A stretch of DNA of 64,000 nucleotides from Saprospiraceae bacterium (GCA_029251525.1 JAQXDE010000055.1:186001-250000), one strand, 5' to 3'. Positions 9,562 to 18,360 are shown, counted from the first letter of the stretch. Numbers and translations: made by a program. Notes: generated by a model not told the origin, from the sequence alone.

Positions 9562-10308
9562 ATGAAATCTCTAGGTATTATACCTGCTAGATTTGAATCC
9601 AGTCGTTTTCCAGGGAAACCTCTGGTAAAAATTGGTGGTAAAACTATGATCCAACGTGTTTACGAACAATGTCAAAAAGCTTCCTCTTTGGCGGATGTAA
9701 TTGTGGCAACTGATGATATTAGAATTTTTGACCACGTGAATTCTTTTGGCGGAAAAGTGAAAATGACCGCTTCTCACCATCCAACTGGAACAGATCGAAT
9801 TGCAGAAGTTGCATTATCAATGGAAGACTTCGATCTCATCGTAAATATTCAGGGAGATGAACCATTTATCCACCCTCAACAGATTGACACAGTTATTGAT
9901 ATTTTTGAAAAAAATAAAAAGGCAGAAATTGTAACTGGTGTAAAAGTAATAGATAACCAAGCTGATATTTTTAATCCAAATGTGGTGAAGTGTGTTTTTG
10001 GGAAGAACGGAAAAGCATTGTTATTTTCTCGAAGTCCTATTCCATATTTAAGAAATGAGAAAAAAGAAAACTGGTCTATTTCGAATTTTTATAAGCATAT
10101 TGGAATGTATGCTTTTCGAAGAAGCACACTTTTGAAAATTACAAAATTAGCGATAAGTAGATTAGAGGAATTAGAATCTTTAGAGCAACTTCGATGGTTG
10201 GAAAATGGAATAGAAATATACACGACTGAATTACCTTTCGATTCTTTTGGAATTGATACGCCAGAAGATCTACAGAAGGCGGAAGATTTTTTGAAAAAAA
10301 GTGATTAA
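9562..10308 (+). CDS. kdsB: 3-deoxy-manno-octulosonate cytidylyltransferase
   Basis: The protein has 248 residues, the normal KdsB length. The N-terminal nucleotide-binding signature PARFESSRFPGKPL (residues 8-21), the ATDD motif and NIQGDEPF are all present. The enzyme activates Kdo with CTP to give CMP-Kdo for lipid A-core assembly in the cytoplasm, which indicates a lipopolysaccharide-bearing outer membrane. The next gene, a membrane glycosyltransferase, begins 21 bases after the stop on the same strand, so the two probably form a cell-surface glycan operon. Confidence 0.95.
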   Translation: MKSLGIIPARFESSRFPGKPLVKIGGKTMIQRVYEQCQKASSLADVIVATDDIRIFDHVNSFGGKVKMTASHHPTGTDRIAEVALSMEDFDLIVNIQGDEPFIHPQQIDTVIDIFEKNKKAEIVTGVKVIDNQADIFNPNVVKCVFGKNGKALLFSRSPIPYLRNEKKENWSISNFYKHIGMYAFRRSTLLKITKLAISRLEELESLEQLRWLENGIEIYTTELPFDSFGIDTPEDLQKAEDFLKKSD

Positions 10309-10329
10309 TTAGAAGGAAAAATAATAACA

Positions 10330-11586
10330 ATGATTTCTAAGGTTTATACTTTTTTTTTCACCTTTATTATCATCATCGGTAGTGTTTTACGCCTTATTTG
10401 GATAGAGGATATGGAATGGAAATATGATGAATGGTGGATGTACACTCATGCTATGCTTGCTCCCCTTGAAGGAATATGGCAAAGTGTTGGAATGAAAAGT
10501 GGCGCGGGAATTATTAACCCTGGATTGAGTGTTTGGGTGTTTTCTATGATAGGTTATTTTGTTGAAACTCCTCTTGGAATGGGACGTGGTGTACAGGTTT
10601 TAAGTATAATGACATTGGTAGGGTTTGTCATTTTTACGAGAAAAAGTTTAAAAGGAGAACAACAACAACAATGGTATTGGGCACTTGCACTCTTGGCTGT
10701 AAATCCATTATATATTATTTTCTCTAGGAAAATATGGGCTCAAGACGTGTTGCCAATCTTTTGCTTGCTATTTATCATCGGTCATTTTTATCGAGAAAAA
10801 AAATGGGGGGCATTCATCTGGGGAATGGTTGGTGCAATGTTAGGACAAATCCATATGAGTGGTTTTTTCTTTGCTTTTGGTTTATTCATTCTGTCTACTT
10901 TTCGTGATTATAAAAGAAAAGTGAAATGGCAATCGTCGTTTTGGTTTTTGGGTAGTGTAATTGGTAGCATTGGCTTGATACCTTGGATTCATGAAATGAT
11001 TTATCACAGAGAGGCTTCTTCGACTAGTTGGGAAAACTTGTATAAATTCGATTTTTATATTTATGGTTTTATTGATCCACTAGGTTTAAATACGATGTAT
11101 TCGTTGCGAGAACACTTTTGGGATTTTATTAAAATGCCTTTTGTGTTTGGAACGCCGACCTATTTGGTTGCAGCTGGACATTTTATTTTGATAGGTGTAG
11201 CGCTGAAGTTATTGCATCAGATTTTTTATGTTTGCAAAAAAATAATGGTGCTTCGAAAAGGAAATAAGCTAATCAGTAGATTGTTATACAAAAGTGATAT
11301 AACTGAGTTTTATTTATTCGCAACTCTTTTTAGTCTAGGTGTCTTGATGAGTTTTAGTGGAGTGAAAGTTAGGTCTCATTATTTGATTGTTGCATATCCA
11401 TTTCTTTTTTTATATGTGGTTAAGTTACTTTTTTCTCAAAAAAAAATCCTTATAATTCTTATTGCTGTTCAGTTATTTATCAGTATCTGTTTACTAACTT
11501 TTATTCATGTGAACGGAGGAGCTGAAAAGGGAGATTATGGAAAGGCTTATCATTTGCAAATTGAGATGCCTGAAAAGTTGGAGTGA
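10330..11586 (+). CDS. GT-C fold (GT39/ArnT-like) membrane glycosyltransferase
   Basis: A 418-residue polytopic membrane protein with about 10 hydrophobic helices. The acidic pair in the first loop (WKYDEWWMY, Asp33-Glu34) is the position of the catalytic acidic residue in GT-C polyprenyl-phosphate-sugar transferases such as PMT/ArnT. The probable role is transfer of a sugar from a lipid-linked donor to protein or lipid on the periplasmic side. Acceptor and donor are not recognisable. It follows kdsB by 21 bases, which points to envelope glycan work. The sequence ends abruptly after the last membrane helix with a short soluble tail. Confidence 0.75.
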   Translation: MISKVYTFFFTFIIIIGSVLRLIWIEDMEWKYDEWWMYTHAMLAPLEGIWQSVGMKSGAGIINPGLSVWVFSMIGYFVETPLGMGRGVQVLSIMTLVGFVIFTRKSLKGEQQQQWYWALALLAVNPLYIIFSRKIWAQDVLPIFCLLFIIGHFYREKKWGAFIWGMVGAMLGQIHMSGFFFAFGLFILSTFRDYKRKVKWQSSFWFLGSVIGSIGLIPWIHEMIYHREASSTSWENLYKFDFYIYGFIDPLGLNTMYSLREHFWDFIKMPFVFGTPTYLVAAGHFILIGVALKLLHQIFYVCKKIMVLRKGNKLISRLLYKSDITEFYLFATLFSLGVLMSFSGVKVRSHYLIVAYPFLFLYVVKLLFSQKKILIILIAVQLFISICLLTFIHVNGGAEKGDYGKAYHLQIEMPEKLE

Positions 11587-11978
11587 TTTTTTATGAACTA
11601 TTTTCTTTTTTAACTGCTTGGGAGGCTAGAGGAATGCATAAATCATAGCTGTGTCTATTATCTGATAATTCATATTATTACTAACATCGTTAAATGAGCA
11701 GTATTTCCACAAGTATGCATAATTGTTATTCCTATAATTAATGAAGGGTAATCTATTTCCTTGGTTTGGGGAGCTACTTTTGTAATTTTTTTTTACATTT
11801 TTATCCTCTCTTATTTTTTTCTAAAACTTATACCCTTATTTTTTTAAGGACTTTTTTACTCATTTGAAAATACCTACGAATCATAGAATATTGTTTACTG
11901 TAGCTATTTTACTTTCGGTAAGTTCAGTTGCCTAGTATTTTCGGTAACGTAAGATTGAAATATTCTAGTTCAGTCATT
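11587..11978. other. Intergenic region with a possible signal-peptide remnant
   Basis: No intact gene. On the + strand, TTG at 11864 opens a 23-codon frame that looks like a signal peptide (KIPTNHRILFTVAILLSV, then SSVA and a stop at about 11933). TTTCGGTAA occurs twice, about 30 bases apart, near 11912 and 11939. It may be the 5' stub of a lost secreted-protein gene, but this is weakly supported. Confidence 0.3.
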
Positions 11979-12677
11979 TTAAATTTCAAAAATATATCCT
12001 TCCGCTACGAATTTTTCATATTTTTTCTTGTCGAATTTGTAAAGCTTGGCAGGACGGTGAGCAACTCCTTCTTGAGTTTCATTAAGGTCCACTAGGATTT
12101 TCATAGAAAGAATTTTTTTCCTGAAATTCCTTTTATCAATCACCTTGGTTGGTTCCAAGATAGCCTCGTAAAGATGTTGTAACTCGGTCAAAGTAAATTT
12201 CCTAGGAAGTAACTGAAAACCTACAGGTCTCATCCGTACTCGACGTTTGAGCCGCCGGAAACAGGCTTCTAATATTTTATCATGATCGAAAGCTAAATTG
12301 GTGGCCTCTTTGATTGATACCCATTCTGCCTTTTGGGAAAGAGTATCGGTACCATGTAGTTTATATTCCTTAATTTTTATCAAAGAAAAATAGGCAACTG
12401 TAATAACTCGTCCCATAGGATGTCGATTTACTGATCCGAATGTGCGGACTTGTTCGAGATATACATCTTTTAAGCCAGTCAATTCTTGCAATACTCTATT
12501 TGCAGATGTATCCAAATCCTCGTTTGGATAAACAAAGTTCCCGGGTAAAGCCCATTGGTTTTCGTAAGGTTGTTCTCCTCTTTTGATGACCAAGACTTTT
12601 AAATCCCCTTCATCAAATCCAAAAATGATATTATCAACTGTAAAGGCTGATTTTGCGTAATCATCAAAATTTGTCAT
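11979..12677 (-). CDS. NrtR-like Nudix-fold transcriptional regulator
   Basis: A 232-residue protein with a Nudix domain (about 10-145) followed by a winged-helix domain (GFQLLPRKFTLTELQHLYEA, then DKRNFRKKI). This is the architecture of NrtR-type regulators, which in Bacteroidota include sugar sensors such as AraR. The Nudix box at 46-69 is degenerate: the canonical REVQEE part reads RVLQEL, so two metal-binding glutamates are lost. It should bind a ligand without hydrolysing it. It is divergent from the threonine aldolase gene and shares a 175-base intergenic region with it. The effector and regulon are unknown. Confidence 0.85.
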   Translation of the reverse strand: MTNFDDYAKSAFTVDNIIFGFDEGDLKVLVIKRGEQPYENQWALPGNFVYPNEDLDTSANRVLQELTGLKDVYLEQVRTFGSVNRHPMGRVITVAYFSLIKIKEYKLHGTDTLSQKAEWVSIKEATNLAFDHDKILEACFRRLKRRVRMRPVGFQLLPRKFTLTELQHLYEAILEPTKVIDKRNFRKKILSMKILVDLNETQEGVAHRPAKLYKFDKKKYEKFVAEGYIFEI

Positions 12678-12852
12678 TCAGTTCTGTTTGAAATTTTACT
12701 CGAAAATAGGGCTTTCTGAGGTTTTTTCATAAATTTAACGAAATATATGTGTTTAAATATATTGGAGTTTTAGTCTATTCGTTTTTACAAATAATCTTAT
12801 TTTTATTTTTTTCAAATACATTAATACATAGTGTTATATCAATACAATTTTT
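12678..12852. promoter_or_regulatory. Divergent intergenic region, probable operator of the Nudix regulator
   Basis: This region separates two divergent genes and is very AT-rich. The imperfect palindrome TAATACATAGTGTTA lies near 12821-12835, close to the ltaE start, and could be an operator half-site pair. I see no exact TAnnTTTG element. The assignment is positional inference. Confidence 0.3.
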
Positions 12853-13866
12853 ATGATAAATCTTACAAGTGATACAGTTACAAAACCTTCAAAAGAAATG
12901 CTTCAAGCTATGATGCATGCTAAAGTTGGAGATGATGTTTTTAGAACTGACCCTACAGTAAATGCTCTGGAAAAAAAGGCAGCAAAACTTTTTGGTATGG
13001 AAGCCGCGTTGTTTTGCCCATCTGGAACCATGACCAATCAGATTGCCATGAATGTACATACAGGGAGATTAGAGGAAGTTATTTGTCACGAATATTCACA
13101 TGTTTATCAATACGAAACTGGTGGCTACGCTGCCAACTCTGGGATTCCAATGAATCTATTGCAAGGTGATTTTGGGAAAATAAATGCAGACCAAATTGGT
13201 GCAGCAATTCGTCCTGATTATGATTGGTTGCCTAAAAGTAAGTTAGTTGTGCTGGAAAATACAACAAATAAAGGTGGCGGGAGTTATTACACTTTGGAGG
13301 AAGTTAGACCAATTCGAAAGTTATGTAGAGAAAAAGGTTTGGGTTTACATATGGACGGAGCTAGATTTTTTAATGCATTGGTTGAACTTGGTGATGATCC
13401 CAAGGCCTGGGGAGCAGAATTTGATAGTATTTCAATTTGCTTGTCGAAAGGATTAGGTGCACCTGTAGGCTCATTACTTTTGGGGGAGGAGAAAATGATG
13501 AAGCAAGCTAGACGTCAGAGGAAAGTGATGGGAGGAGGTATGAGGCAAGCAGGATTTATAGCTGCTGCTGGAATATATGCATTGGATAATAATGTTGATC
13601 GTCTTAAAGAAGATCATGAGAATGCTCGAATAATTAAAGGTGTTTTAGAAAAGTTAGATTTTGTAGAAAATATAAGGCGAGTACAAACTAATATTTTAAT
13701 TTTTGATGTTAAAAATCCTTGGACGGCCAATTCTTTTCTAGAAAAAGTTGGTGAAGCGGGAATTGCGGCTGCACCCTTTGGGCCTCAGACAGTTAGGTTT
13801 GTGACTCATTTGGATGTGACAAAGGAGATGGTTGATGAGGTAATTCAGATTTTAGAATGTTTGTAA
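12853..13866 (+). CDS. ltaE: Low-specificity L-threonine aldolase
   Basis: A 337-residue PLP enzyme of the threonine aldolase/beta-eliminating lyase family. The start MINLTSDTVTKPSKEM is the family N-terminus. CPSGTMTNQ binds the cofactor phosphate, HMDGAR carries the PLP-ring aspartate and Lys199 in CLSKGLGAPVGS is the Schiff-base lysine. It splits L-threonine or L-allo-threonine into glycine and acetaldehyde in the cytoplasm. It is divergent from the Nudix regulator, which may or may not control it. The CYTH gene begins about 80 bases downstream on the same strand. Confidence 0.93.
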   Translation: MINLTSDTVTKPSKEMLQAMMHAKVGDDVFRTDPTVNALEKKAAKLFGMEAALFCPSGTMTNQIAMNVHTGRLEEVICHEYSHVYQYETGGYAANSGIPMNLLQGDFGKINADQIGAAIRPDYDWLPKSKLVVLENTTNKGGGSYYTLEEVRPIRKLCREKGLGLHMDGARFFNALVELGDDPKAWGAEFDSISICLSKGLGAPVGSLLLGEEKMMKQARRQRKVMGGGMRQAGFIAAAGIYALDNNVDRLKEDHENARIIKGVLEKLDFVENIRRVQTNILIFDVKNPWTANSFLEKVGEAGIAAAPFGPQTVRFVTHLDVTKEMVDEVIQILECL

Positions 13867-13945
13867 ATGTGTTTTTCTTTGGAAAGTGAACACAGTCTAA
13901 AAAATATAGTTGAAATTCTTTTTCAATACAATATCTAATAAAGTA

Positions 13946-14410
13946 ATGCCCAGGGAAATAGAACGAAAATTTCTTCTTAAAAATGATAATTGGAAATCCC
14001 AATTCACTTCTCGAACCATTATCAAACAAGGTTACCTCAATACCCAAAAAGAGCGAACCGTCCGAGTTCGAATTTTTGGGGAGAAAGGATTTTTAACTAT
14101 TAAAGGAGAAACAGTTGGTATATCCCGGCTAGAATTTGAATACGAAATTCCAATTAAAGAAGCTAAAGATTTGTTACAACTTTGTGAAAAGCCTTTTATT
14201 GAGAAAGAACGATTTGTCGTTTTGGATAGAAAATTAAAATGGGAAATTGATGTTTTTGTAGGTGATAATGAAGGATTGAAGTTAGCAGAAGTTGAGTTGG
14301 AGGATGAATGTCAAGATGTTGAAATTCCTGAATGGATAGGAGAGGAGGTGACTTTTGATAATCGGTATTTTAATTCTAGTTTAGTTAAATTACCTTTTAA
14401 GAACTGGTGA
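13946..14410 (+). CDS. CYTH domain protein (inorganic triphosphatase / adenylate cyclase-like)
   Basis: The 154-residue CYTH protein opens MPREIERKFLL, with the ExExK triphosphate-binding signature at residues 4-8. An upstream in-frame ATG at 13910 would add 12 residues before this conserved start, so 13946 is preferred. Small bacterial CYTH proteins mostly hydrolyse tripolyphosphate or thiamine triphosphate, and a few cyclise ATP. Further acidic and basic strands (RVRIFGEKGFLTIKG, EIDVFVGDNEGLKLAEVELE) complete the tunnel fold. The substrate cannot be read from sequence. Confidence 0.88.
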   Translation: MPREIERKFLLKNDNWKSQFTSRTIIKQGYLNTQKERTVRVRIFGEKGFLTIKGETVGISRLEFEYEIPIKEAKDLLQLCEKPFIEKERFVVLDRKLKWEIDVFVGDNEGLKLAEVELEDECQDVEIPEWIGEEVTFDNRYFNSSLVKLPFKNW

Positions 14411-14636
14411 AAACTTAAATTAAATTTTTGGACAAATTTTTAATAAAATATTCTGAGTTGGTTTTCTTATTAAAATAGGAAAAATACTTTTAAGGAATGG
14501 CGAACAGTCCGGATTACATTGACTAGGTAGAAAACAACTTTAAATAATACATCATTTCTATAGATAATTCATATCAATTGGTTAGCTATAAAAAAGGCAA
14601 TATAATGTCGAGTAAGAAAGTTTTTTGTGATTGAAG

Positions 14637-15017
14637 TTAATTACCGTAAAGAATAAGTTTTTCAGTTGCAATGATTTCAAAACTTGGGCAAGTATTTATT
14701 CCTGCAACTCCACCAAACTCACAAATAAGGTCTTGATTTTCATTGTAAACATAGGATAAGTTATCATCACACCCGACACATCCATCTATTAAGAAAACGC
14801 ATTCATTCTTATACGAATATTGTGTAATTCTTTTGGGTAAAGGGTTGGCCTGCATCGCAAATCCGTCTCTAATTTCTTTTAGCCATAGAATGCCTTCAAA
14901 TGGATGTTCAGTAGTACAGCTTGTAATGATTGTTTCATTTGAATCAACTATTGGATTATCTCTTTTGCAAGAGGAAAGGAGCATTAGTAAAGGGATAAAG
15001 AAAAGATTGTATTTCAA
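14637..15017 (-). CDS. Putative small lipoprotein, DUF6970-like
   Basis: A 126-residue protein with a lipoprotein signal (lipobox LLSSC, Cys17), so likely anchored in the envelope. The mature part has six cysteines and the pattern ITQYSYKNECVFLI...DGCVGCDDNLSYVYNE...CEFGG. This resembles small Bacteroidota lipoproteins of the DUF6970 type, an assignment made from memory of the pattern and therefore tentative. Function is unknown. It is separated from the bifunctional nuclease gene by a terminator, so it is transcribed on its own. Confidence 0.65.
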   Translation of the reverse strand: MKYNLFFIPLLMLLSSCKRDNPIVDSNETIITSCTTEHPFEGILWLKEIRDGFAMQANPLPKRITQYSYKNECVFLIDGCVGCDDNLSYVYNENQDLICEFGGVAGINTCPSFEIIATEKLILYGN

Positions 15018-15125
15018 AAAAGAAGTTTTTATAATTTAATTTAAATGGATTAGAGGAAGAAGAGTCACCATAATTTTCAAGAGGTTAGACAGTAAAAAAA
15101 TAGAAATGGTTGGTTCTATAAACAA

Positions 15126-15163
15126 ATAAACCTCCAAGATTGATTAAAATATTGGAGGTTTAT
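15126..15163 (-). terminator. Terminator after the bifunctional nuclease-like gene
   Basis: ATAAACCTCCAA at 15126-15137 pairs perfectly with TTGGAGGTTTAT at 15152-15163 (12 pairs). It lies 20 bases beyond the stop at 15185 on the minus strand. The T run on that strand is short. Confidence 0.65.
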
Positions 15164-15184
15164 ATTTTAAGTAGAAAGAAATAA

Positions 15185-15817
15185 TTACGAAGCGCGTCCT
15201 TCTCTTCGTGTTATTTCATCTCTAATCTTAGCTGCTCTTTCATAATCTTCATCATCTAAAACTTCTTCCAGCATTTTGGATAATTCATCTGCGGTGTAAC
15301 TAGAAAGTGTATTACCAGAGACTGTTTTCTTGCGTCTACTTTTTTTACTAGAGGTAGCCTTTGGTTTTTCTGTAGGAGCTTGCTCTTCTATTCCTCCATC
15401 TTCAGAATCTTCTAGTATTACTCCGGCGGCATCTAAAATAAACTCATAGGTAAAAATAGGGCAATTAAATCTAACAGCCATAGCTAAGGCGTCAGAAGTT
15501 CGACTATCTATTTCGAATTCTTCTCCATCTTTTATACAAATTAGTCTAGCATAAAAAATACCATCTAGTAAATTATTAATGATGACTTCTTTAAGTTCTA
15601 TCTCAAAGGTTTCTAATGTATTTTTAAAAAGATCATGTGTAAGTGGGCGGTTGGGAGTCATCCTTTCCATTGCTACGGCGATCGCTTGTGCTTCAAATCC
15701 TCCAATCACGATGGGTAATCTTCTAGATCCATCTTGTTCTCCAAGCACAACTGCGTAATTGTGTGATTGGGTAACACTATGAGATAACGCAACAATGTCC
15801 AATTCAATTTTTTTCAT
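15185..15817 (-). CDS. Bifunctional nuclease (DUF151) family protein with UVR motif
   Basis: A 210-residue cytoplasmic protein. Residues about 5-135 match the bifunctional nuclease domain (LPIVIGGFEAQAIAVAMERM, then IDSRTSDALAMAVRF). A basic linker follows and a UVR-type coiled motif (residues about 170-205, DELSKMLEEVLDDEDYERAA) ends the protein. DUF151 relatives in plants and Thermotoga have reported nuclease activity. The UVR motif mediates contacts in UvrB/UvrC and Clp-related proteins. This two-part design is common in Bacteroidota. The in vivo role is not established. Confidence 0.85.
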   Translation of the reverse strand: MKKIELDIVALSHSVTQSHNYAVVLGEQDGSRRLPIVIGGFEAQAIAVAMERMTPNRPLTHDLFKNTLETFEIELKEVIINNLLDGIFYARLICIKDGEEFEIDSRTSDALAMAVRFNCPIFTYEFILDAAGVILEDSEDGGIEEQAPTEKPKATSSKKSRRKKTVSGNTLSSYTADELSKMLEEVLDDEDYERAAKIRDEITRREGRAS

Positions 15818-15942
15818 ACTTTCCTTTTCCTAAAAAAGACAATTTTATAAAAATAATAAATTTTAATGATTAGCGGGTAATGGTGAATGGTTAATTTATT
15901 TGATTTAAAGGCAACAGGCAAAAAACCATTTTTCGCTAAAAA

Positions 15943-16899
15943 TTATTGTGCTGCATTAAATTTTTTGAAAGCTTCCGTTAATTTAGGAACTACATCAAAT
16001 AAATCAGCACAGATACCATAGTCTGCCGCTTTAAAAAATGGTGCCTCTGGATCTTTATTTATTACTACAATTACTTTTGAACTATTTACACCAGCGAGGT
16101 GCTGAATTGCACCTGAAATTCCAATAGCAAAATAAAGATTTGGTCGAATGGCAACTCCTGTTTGACCAACATGTTCGTGGTGAGGTCTCCATCCAATATC
16201 TGCTACTGGTCTGGAACAGGCAGTCGTAGCACCAACTACTGTAGCTAGCTCTTCAATTATTCCCCAGTTTTCTGGACCTTTCATTCCTCTTCCAGCTGAA
16301 ACTACTAATTCTGCTTCAGGCAAAGGTACAGTTCCTTCTACAGTTTGAATTGTTTTAACCGTAACTCTTGCAGTAGGAGCAGTGGCATCAGTAGAATCAA
16401 CGGAAACGTCGACACCAGATTCTGCAGGAGGGAAAGAGTTTCCAATTAAGGAAAGTACTTTAATTGAAGTTTTAACTTCAAATTCTGCAATTGCTTTTCC
16501 TGAAAAAACATTTTTCTTTACTTTGAAACTTCCATCGATAGTAGGAACTGAATTAACACCTGAAACAGAACCTGCATCCAATTTTACAGCTAACCTTCCT
16601 AAAAGGGATTTTCCAGAGGAAGAATGATTAACGATTACCACTTCGGCTCCAATTTCTTTGGCAACATTAGCAATTACTGTTGAAAAAACCTGGCTATCAA
16701 AATCTTCGAACGTGCCGTTTGCTTGAATCACCTTAGATGCACCATATTTTCCTAATTGACCTGCATTTTCAGCGTTTCCTATAACTATTGCGGCACAGGA
16801 TTTCCCCATTACATCAGCTACCATTTTTCCATAGGTCACTGCTTCGAATGCGGATTTTTTAAATTGCCCTTTTGGACTTTCTGCATATACTAAAACCAT
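15943..16899 (-). CDS. etfA: Electron transfer flavoprotein alpha subunit
   Basis: A 318-residue EtfA with the C-terminal FAD-binding domain (VVSAGRGMKGPENW at about 200-213, GQTGVAIRPNLYFAIGISGA at about 246-265, VVINKDPEAPFF near 282). With EtfB it carries electrons from acyl-CoA and other dehydrogenases to the quinone pool through ETF:quinone oxidoreductase. It is the second gene of etfBA: its start is 77 bases after the etfB stop on the same strand. No ETF-QO or acyl-CoA dehydrogenase gene adjoins. Confidence 0.95.
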   Translation of the reverse strand: MVLVYAESPKGQFKKSAFEAVTYGKMVADVMGKSCAAIVIGNAENAGQLGKYGASKVIQANGTFEDFDSQVFSTVIANVAKEIGAEVVIVNHSSSGKSLLGRLAVKLDAGSVSGVNSVPTIDGSFKVKKNVFSGKAIAEFEVKTSIKVLSLIGNSFPPAESGVDVSVDSTDATAPTARVTVKTIQTVEGTVPLPEAELVVSAGRGMKGPENWGIIEELATVVGATTACSRPVADIGWRPHHEHVGQTGVAIRPNLYFAIGISGAIQHLAGVNSSKVIVVINKDPEAPFFKAADYGICADLFDVVPKLTEAFKKFNAAQ

Positions 16900-16976
16900 A
16901 ATATCTTTATTTTGATTGTGGGTTTTTGACTAAGGATTTTTGTATTCTTAGTCTTTATTCCATTCTCTTTAATTTT

Positions 16977-17717
16977 TTAAATAATTTTAGCCTCTTCATG
17001 AAGCAATCTAACCAACTCGTCCATATCTTCAGGATCTACCATTTTTACAGCAGATTTTGCAGAAGGTAGGGTATAGCCAACTACAGCTACCGGATCATCA
17101 AAAGCAACTGGCTCTATTATGTTTAATGGTTTACGTTTAGCCATCATAATTCCTCTCATGTTTGGAATTCGTTGTTCTGCCATTCCTTTGGCAGCACTTA
17201 AAACAAATGGAGTGGCAACTTCTACAACTTCTTCACCACCTTCAATATCTCGATTTATGATAGCAATATTTTCATTTACTTCCATTTTGGTTCCAAAAGA
17301 AATAAAAGGTAAATCTAGATATTCTGCAATCATAGCAGCAACAGAAGCACCATTATAATCTATGGATTCTTTTCCTGAGATAACCATATCGAAGTTTCCC
17401 TGTTTGGCATATTCAGAAATTTGTTTAGCAACGAACATTGAACTTTTAGGTTCAGCGTTAATTCGAACTGCATCATCAGCTCCAATTGCCAATCCTTTCC
17501 GGATAACTGTATCATTTGTTGCTGGTCCAACGTTTATAATAGTAACCGATCCACCTTGTGCTTCTTTTAATTCTAATGCACGCACTAAAGCATACCATTC
17601 ATCATACGGGTTCATGATGAAATTTACTCCCGTAGTGTTGAATTCGGTATTGTCTGCATTGAAAGAAATATTAGCCGTAGTTTCCGGTGTTTGAGTAACA
17701 CATACTAATAACTTCAT
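16977..17717 (-). CDS. etfB: Electron transfer flavoprotein beta subunit
   Basis: A 246-residue EtfB beginning MKLLVCVTQTPETTANISF. The open frame extends 60 codons further upstream, but that part is unlike the family and covers the promoter, so the ATG at 17717 is the start. GPATNDTVIRKGLAIGADDA, GKESIDYNGASVAAMIAEYL and the AMP-binding region are all visible. It forms the AMP-bearing half of the ETF heterodimer with EtfA. Transcription probably starts near 17814, from TATATTTG read on the minus strand at 17828-17821. Three tandem palindromes lie about 70 bases farther upstream. Confidence 0.95.
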   Translation of the reverse strand: MKLLVCVTQTPETTANISFNADNTEFNTTGVNFIMNPYDEWYALVRALELKEAQGGSVTIINVGPATNDTVIRKGLAIGADDAVRINAEPKSSMFVAKQISEYAKQGNFDMVISGKESIDYNGASVAAMIAEYLDLPFISFGTKMEVNENIAIINRDIEGGEEVVEVATPFVLSAAKGMAEQRIPNMRGIMMAKRKPLNIIEPVAFDDPVAVVGYTLPSAKSAVKMVDPEDMDELVRLLHEEAKII

Positions 17718-17820
17718 TATTGAGAAAAGATTTTTTTGTGATAAAAAATATGTTTTTTGATTAAAATGGTTTTCCTTTGGAATTGTTCTCAAAAAAAAAA
17801 AAAGTTTTTCAAAAACGGTG

Positions 17821-17828
17821 CAAATATA
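17821..17828 (-). promoter_or_regulatory. -7 promoter element of etfBA
   Basis: TATATTTG on the minus strand matches TAnnTTTG. It lies about 105 bases upstream of the EtfB start. No clear -33 TTTG is seen at the right distance. Confidence 0.5.
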
Positions 17829-17893
17829 GATAAAATCCATTGAAAAAGCGAGAGGAAAAAGAAGTTTGAATTTTTTTGAGAAACTATATTTAA

Positions 17894-17947
17894 TCAATTG
17901 ATTATCAATTGATTATCAATTGATAATGGTTAAGTAAGATCAATTGA
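17894..17947. repeat. Three tandem 11-bp palindromic repeats plus a fourth copy
   Basis: TCAATTGATTA occurs at 17894-17904 and 17905-17915, with TCAATTGATAA at 17916-17926. Each holds the palindrome TCAATTGA. A fourth TCAATTGA lies at 17940-17947. The period of 11 bases is about one helical turn. The array sits between divergent etfB and the TPR gene, so a regulatory role is plausible but not shown. Confidence 0.7.
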
Positions 17948-17994
17948 AAGTTTAATAAACTAGTTTAATCTTAATTCACATAGGGTTTTAAAAA

Positions 17995-18327
17995 ATGTCT
18001 GAAAACATGAGTTCTAATCGGTTAAAACAATTGTATCAATTTTTGAAAGAACGGCCCGAGGATGAATTTTTACTTTTTGCTTTAGCCAAGGAATATGAAA
18101 AATTGGGAAATAGTGAAAAGGCCAAACAATACTATTTGAACCTACTAGAAAAGCATCCTAATTATGTGGGAACCTATTATCACCTAGGTAAATTATTTGA
18201 ACGAGCAGAGGATTTCGAATTGGCATCTGATGTCTATGAAAAAGGTATGAAAATAGCAGATGCACTTGGAGATAAACATGCATATGGCGAATTGAGAGGA
18301 GCACACGAAATGATTGATTTTGAATAG
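17995..18327 (+). CDS. Small TPR-repeat protein
   Basis: A 110-residue cytoplasmic protein made of about three tetratricopeptide repeats (LLFALAKEYEKLGNSEKAKQ, GTYYHLGKLFERAEDFELAS). These helix pairs mediate protein contacts. No signal peptide is visible. It is divergent from etfBA and its upstream region contains the tandem palindromes. Its stop lies 33 bases from that of the convergent dapF. Partners are unknown. Confidence 0.8.
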   Translation: MSENMSSNRLKQLYQFLKERPEDEFLLFALAKEYEKLGNSEKAKQYYLNLLEKHPNYVGTYYHLGKLFERAEDFELASDVYEKGMKIADALGDKHAYGELRGAHEMIDFE

Positions 18328-18360
18328 TGAATACCTCTAAGCAAAAAGCTGGGTTTTTTC

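Noticed and set aside
16382-17694. Open frames on the + strand across etfA and etfB
   Set aside because: They are antisense shadows of conserved EtfA and EtfB coding sequence.
17718-17897. 60-codon upstream extension of etfB
   Set aside because: Unlike any EtfB N-terminus, AT-rich, and it covers the TATATTTG promoter element; the conserved start MKLLVCVTQTPE is at 17717.
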